Assembly (NCBI GenBank): GCA_031262995.1
Contig: JAISGR010000027.1
Location: 1-34,273, forward strand
Source of the DNA: Prevotellaceae bacterium
GTDB taxonomy: Bacteria > Bacteroidota > Bacteroidia > Bacteroidales > Bacteroidaceae
Length of the DNA: 34,273 nucleotides
Direction of reading: 5' to 3'
Position numbers and translations under genes: made by a program. Below the pieces are notes generated by a model, which saw only the letters and a list, made by a program, of their open reading frames with translations, was not told the DNA's origin and did no database searches. Of this stretch, positions 32,503 to 34,273 are shown piece by piece. Position 1 is the stretch's first letter; each line of letters opens with the position of its first letter.

Positions 32503-33510
32503 ATGAAAGCACTTTTTATCGGCGGAACCGGAACAATCAGCTCCGACGTGGTTGCCTTGGCGCAACAAAGAGGGTGGGATGTCACCCTGTTGAACAGAGG
32601 TACGAAGCCCGTGCCCGAAGGAATGGACACCATCGTTGTTGATATTCACAACGAAGAGGCGGCGGCAAAAGCCCTCGAGGGCAAGTATTATGACGTAGTG
32701 GCGCAATACACCGCCTTCACGGTTGCCGATGTGGAACGCGACATCCGGCTGTTCAACGGCAAGACCGGACAATACATCTTTATCAGCAGCGCCTCTGCCT
32801 ATCAGAAGCCGCCGACCGACTACCGCATTACCGAAAGCACCCCGCTGGCTAATCCCTATTGGGAGTATTCACGGAACAAAATCGCTGCCGAGGAGGTGCT
32901 GATGGCTGCCGCCCGTGCGACGAACTTCCCCGTAACCATTGTCCGTCCCAGCCACACCTACAACGGAACGCAACCTCCGGTAGCCGTGCACGGAGAGAAC
33001 GGAAGCTGGCAGGTACTGCAACGCATCCTCGCCGGAAAACCGGTGATTATTCCCGGCGACGGTACATCGCTGTGGACGCTGACACATGCTTCCGACTTCG
33101 CCAAAGGCTTTGTGGGGCTGATGGGCAATCCGCATGCCATCTGCCACGCCTTCCACATCACTACCGACGAGCGCATGTCGTGGAATCAGATATACCAGAC
33201 CATCGCCGGCGCGCTCGGTAAACCGCTGCACGCATTGCACGTCGCATCCGACTTCTTAGCCCGACACGGAACCTGTTATGAATTGGAGGGAAATCTGCTG
33301 GGAGACAAGGCAAACACGGTGGTTTTCGATAACTCGAAGGTGAAGCGGTTGGTTCCCGACTTTGTGTGCACCGTCTCCATGGCAGCAGGACTGCGCAAGG
33401 CTGTGCACTACATGCTGTCGCACAAAGAGGCACAAGTACCCGACGAGGCGTTCGACAAGTGGTGCGACCGCATCGTGGAGGCTATGGCTGCGGCAGACAG
33501 GGCGTTTTAG
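32503..33510 (+). CDS. NAD-dependent epimerase/dehydratase-like SDR protein
   Basis: This 335-aa extended short-chain dehydrogenase-like protein begins with the nucleotide-binding MKALFIGGTGTISSDVVALA. It has FISSASAYQKPP, and a Tyr-x-x-x-Lys pair in YWEYSRNKIAAEEVL, with VTIVRPSHTYNG downstream. The GTGTIS form and C-terminal region resemble the atypical isomerase-like group related to chloroplast CSP41 proteins, for which substrates in bacteria are unknown. I start at the ATG at 32503 rather than a TTG two codons earlier. The 3' end overlaps the convergent argB gene by 29 bp. Confidence 0.85.
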   Translation: MKALFIGGTGTISSDVVALAQQRGWDVTLLNRGTKPVPEGMDTIVVDIHNEEAAAKALEGKYYDVVAQYTAFTVADVERDIRLFNGKTGQYIFISSASAYQKPPTDYRITESTPLANPYWEYSRNKIAAEEVLMAAARATNFPVTIVRPSHTYNGTQPPVAVHGENGSWQVLQRILAGKPVIIPGDGTSLWTLTHASDFAKGFVGLMGNPHAICHAFHITTDERMSWNQIYQTIAGALGKPLHALHVASDFLARHGTCYELEGNLLGDKANTVVFDNSKVKRLVPDFVCTVSMAAGLRKAVHYMLSHKEAQVPDEAFDKWCDRIVEAMAAADRAF

Positions 33511-34273
33511 CTTCCGACAATCCGATGCGCGTCCCCTCTTCGGGAGCGCCGATGGCGGCTGCCCGGGTGATGACTACTTCGCGCACCCCCGCTTTCAACG
33601 CGTCGAAAGCATTCTCTAACTTGGGAATCATACCCCCCTGCACGGTACCGTCGGTTACGTACCGGCGGAATGCTTCGGGGGTGATACGGGCGATGACGCT
33701 GTTGTCGTCATTCTCGTTGCTGAGCACGCCGCGCTTTTCAAAGCAATAGATAAGCGTCACGTCGAAGCGTGCAGCCAGCGCCTTGGCAGCTTCGCCGGCA
33801 ATGGTGTCGGCGTTCGTGTTCAGCAGGTGCCCGTTGCCGTCGTGTGTCAGCGGAGCGAGCACGGGCACTACACCTTTATAGATAAGGTCGCTCAGCAAGT
33901 CGACATTCACCTGCTCCACATCGCCCACGAAGCCGTAGTCGATGCCCTCTTTGACGGGGCGGCGGTGCGAACGCATCACGTCCATATCGGCGCCGGTCAG
34001 TCCCAGGGCATTGACGCCCCGTGCCTGCAAGCCGGCTACCAGGTTCTTATTCACCAATCCGGCATAGACCATGGTTACTACGCGCAGTGTTTCGGCATCG
34101 GTGATGCGCCGTCCGTTCACCATGCGGCTTTCGATGCCCAGTTCACCTGCCAGCCGGGTAGCCGAACGCCCGCCGCCGTGCACCAGCAGCCGGTGTCCGC
34201 CGATGGCGGCGAAGTCGTCGAGCAGGCAACAGAGGGTCGATTCCTCTTCTACGATTTTGCCGCCCACTTTGAT
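33482..34273 (-). CDS. argB: Acetylglutamate kinase-family protein, 5' end beyond the window
   Basis: The visible 263 residues are an amino-acid kinase that phosphorylates the side-chain carboxyl of N-acylated glutamate, the second step of arginine synthesis. The frame runs off the window edge, reading IKVGGKIVEEE at its start; that IKVGGK is the conserved N-terminal strand, so only about five to ten residues are missing. Further motifs: LLVHGGGRSATRLAGELG, GITDAETL-like NGRRITDAETLRVVTMV, and NADTIAGEAAKAL. Because Bacteroides arginine synthesis is known to use succinylated intermediates (ArgF'), the true substrate may be N-succinylglutamate (inference). It is convergent with the SDR gene. 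Confidence 0.92.
   Translation of the reverse strand: MKVGGKIVEEESTLCCLLDDFAAIGGHRLLVHGGGRSATRLAGELGIESRMVNGRRITDAETLRVVTMVYAGLVNKNLVAGLQARGVNALGLTGADMDVMRSHRRPVKEGIDYGFVGDVEQVNVDLLSDLIYKGVVPVLAPLTHDGNGHLLNTNADTIAGEAAKALAARFDVTLIYCFEKRGVLSNENDDNSVIARITPEAFRRYVTDGTVQGGMIPKLENAFDALKAGVREVVITRAAAIGAPEEGTRIGLSEAKTPCLPQP

Noticed and set aside
34265-34267. GTG as start codon of argB
   Set aside because: It encodes the Val of the conserved IKVGGK strand; the frame continues to the window edge, so the gene is simply cut off.

Overview
The window looks like chromosome from a member of the Bacteroidales, most likely a Bacteroides relative. Several promoters match the Bacteroidetes -33/-7 pattern (TTG or TTTG, 19-20 bp, TAnnTTTG). 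The gene families are also typical of the group: a DUF2723 membrane protein, a DUF3109 protein, a Bacteroides-type tyrosine integrase remnant, an Rpn-family nuclease, a viroplasmin-type RNase H, and lipoproteins. Most genes use G+C-rich codons, richer than a typical Bacteroides. The exception is the A+T-rich stretch at about 2.2-4.8 kb, which looks acquired. I do not name a species.

Layout. 1-392: a 48-bp inverted repeat enclosing nine 23-bp palindromic units. 393-2111 (-): a GT90 glycosyltransferase fused to an LPS-type kinase. 2292-4718: a decayed integrase and an S41 peptidase lipoprotein between 20-bp imperfect direct repeats. 4872-9704: rnhA, an Rpn nuclease, prmC-recX (-), ribD (+) and a polysaccharide deacetylase (-). 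9741-13163 (-): the large DUF2723 protein. 13164-13914: intergenic, with a 22-bp repeat array. 13915-15566 (+): a V4R sensor-domain protein and a soluble histidine kinase. 15645-16586 (-): mdh. 16758-20151 (+): a coiled-coil membrane protein, tkt and rpiB. 20133-20615: the largest cluster of 23-bp arrays. 20643-21935 (-): a lipoprotein and an outer-membrane barrel-like protein. 22156-24703 (+): SPFH protein, alpha/beta hydrolase and ribbon-helix-helix protein. 24777-24916: a promoter-to-terminator unit with no ORF. 24949-30063 (-): Nudix hydrolase, TPR protein and outer-membrane barrel operon, the last with an amber codon near its end. 30310-34273: gpmI, a DUF3109 protein, an SDR protein and argB (-, cut by the window edge).

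Metabolically the region holds housekeeping genes: non-oxidative pentose phosphate pathway (tkt, rpiB), glycolysis (gpmI), C4 metabolism (mdh), riboflavin (ribD), arginine (argB) and release-factor methylation (prmC). Interspersed are cell-envelope genes.

The most unusual signal is a set of five intergenic tandem arrays (51-248, 13556-13643, 17644-17689, 20133-20411, 20466-20549). Their sequences are unrelated, but four have exactly 23-bp periods and the fifth 22 bp. Three of them clearly share one layout, a quasi-palindrome of 13-15 bp plus a spacer of 8-9 bp. One changes palindrome family in mid-array without losing register or spacer. Pairing in the stems is kept by compensatory changes and by G-U pairs that exist only on the + strand. 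I know of no named element with this description. All functional statements about the arrays are inference.
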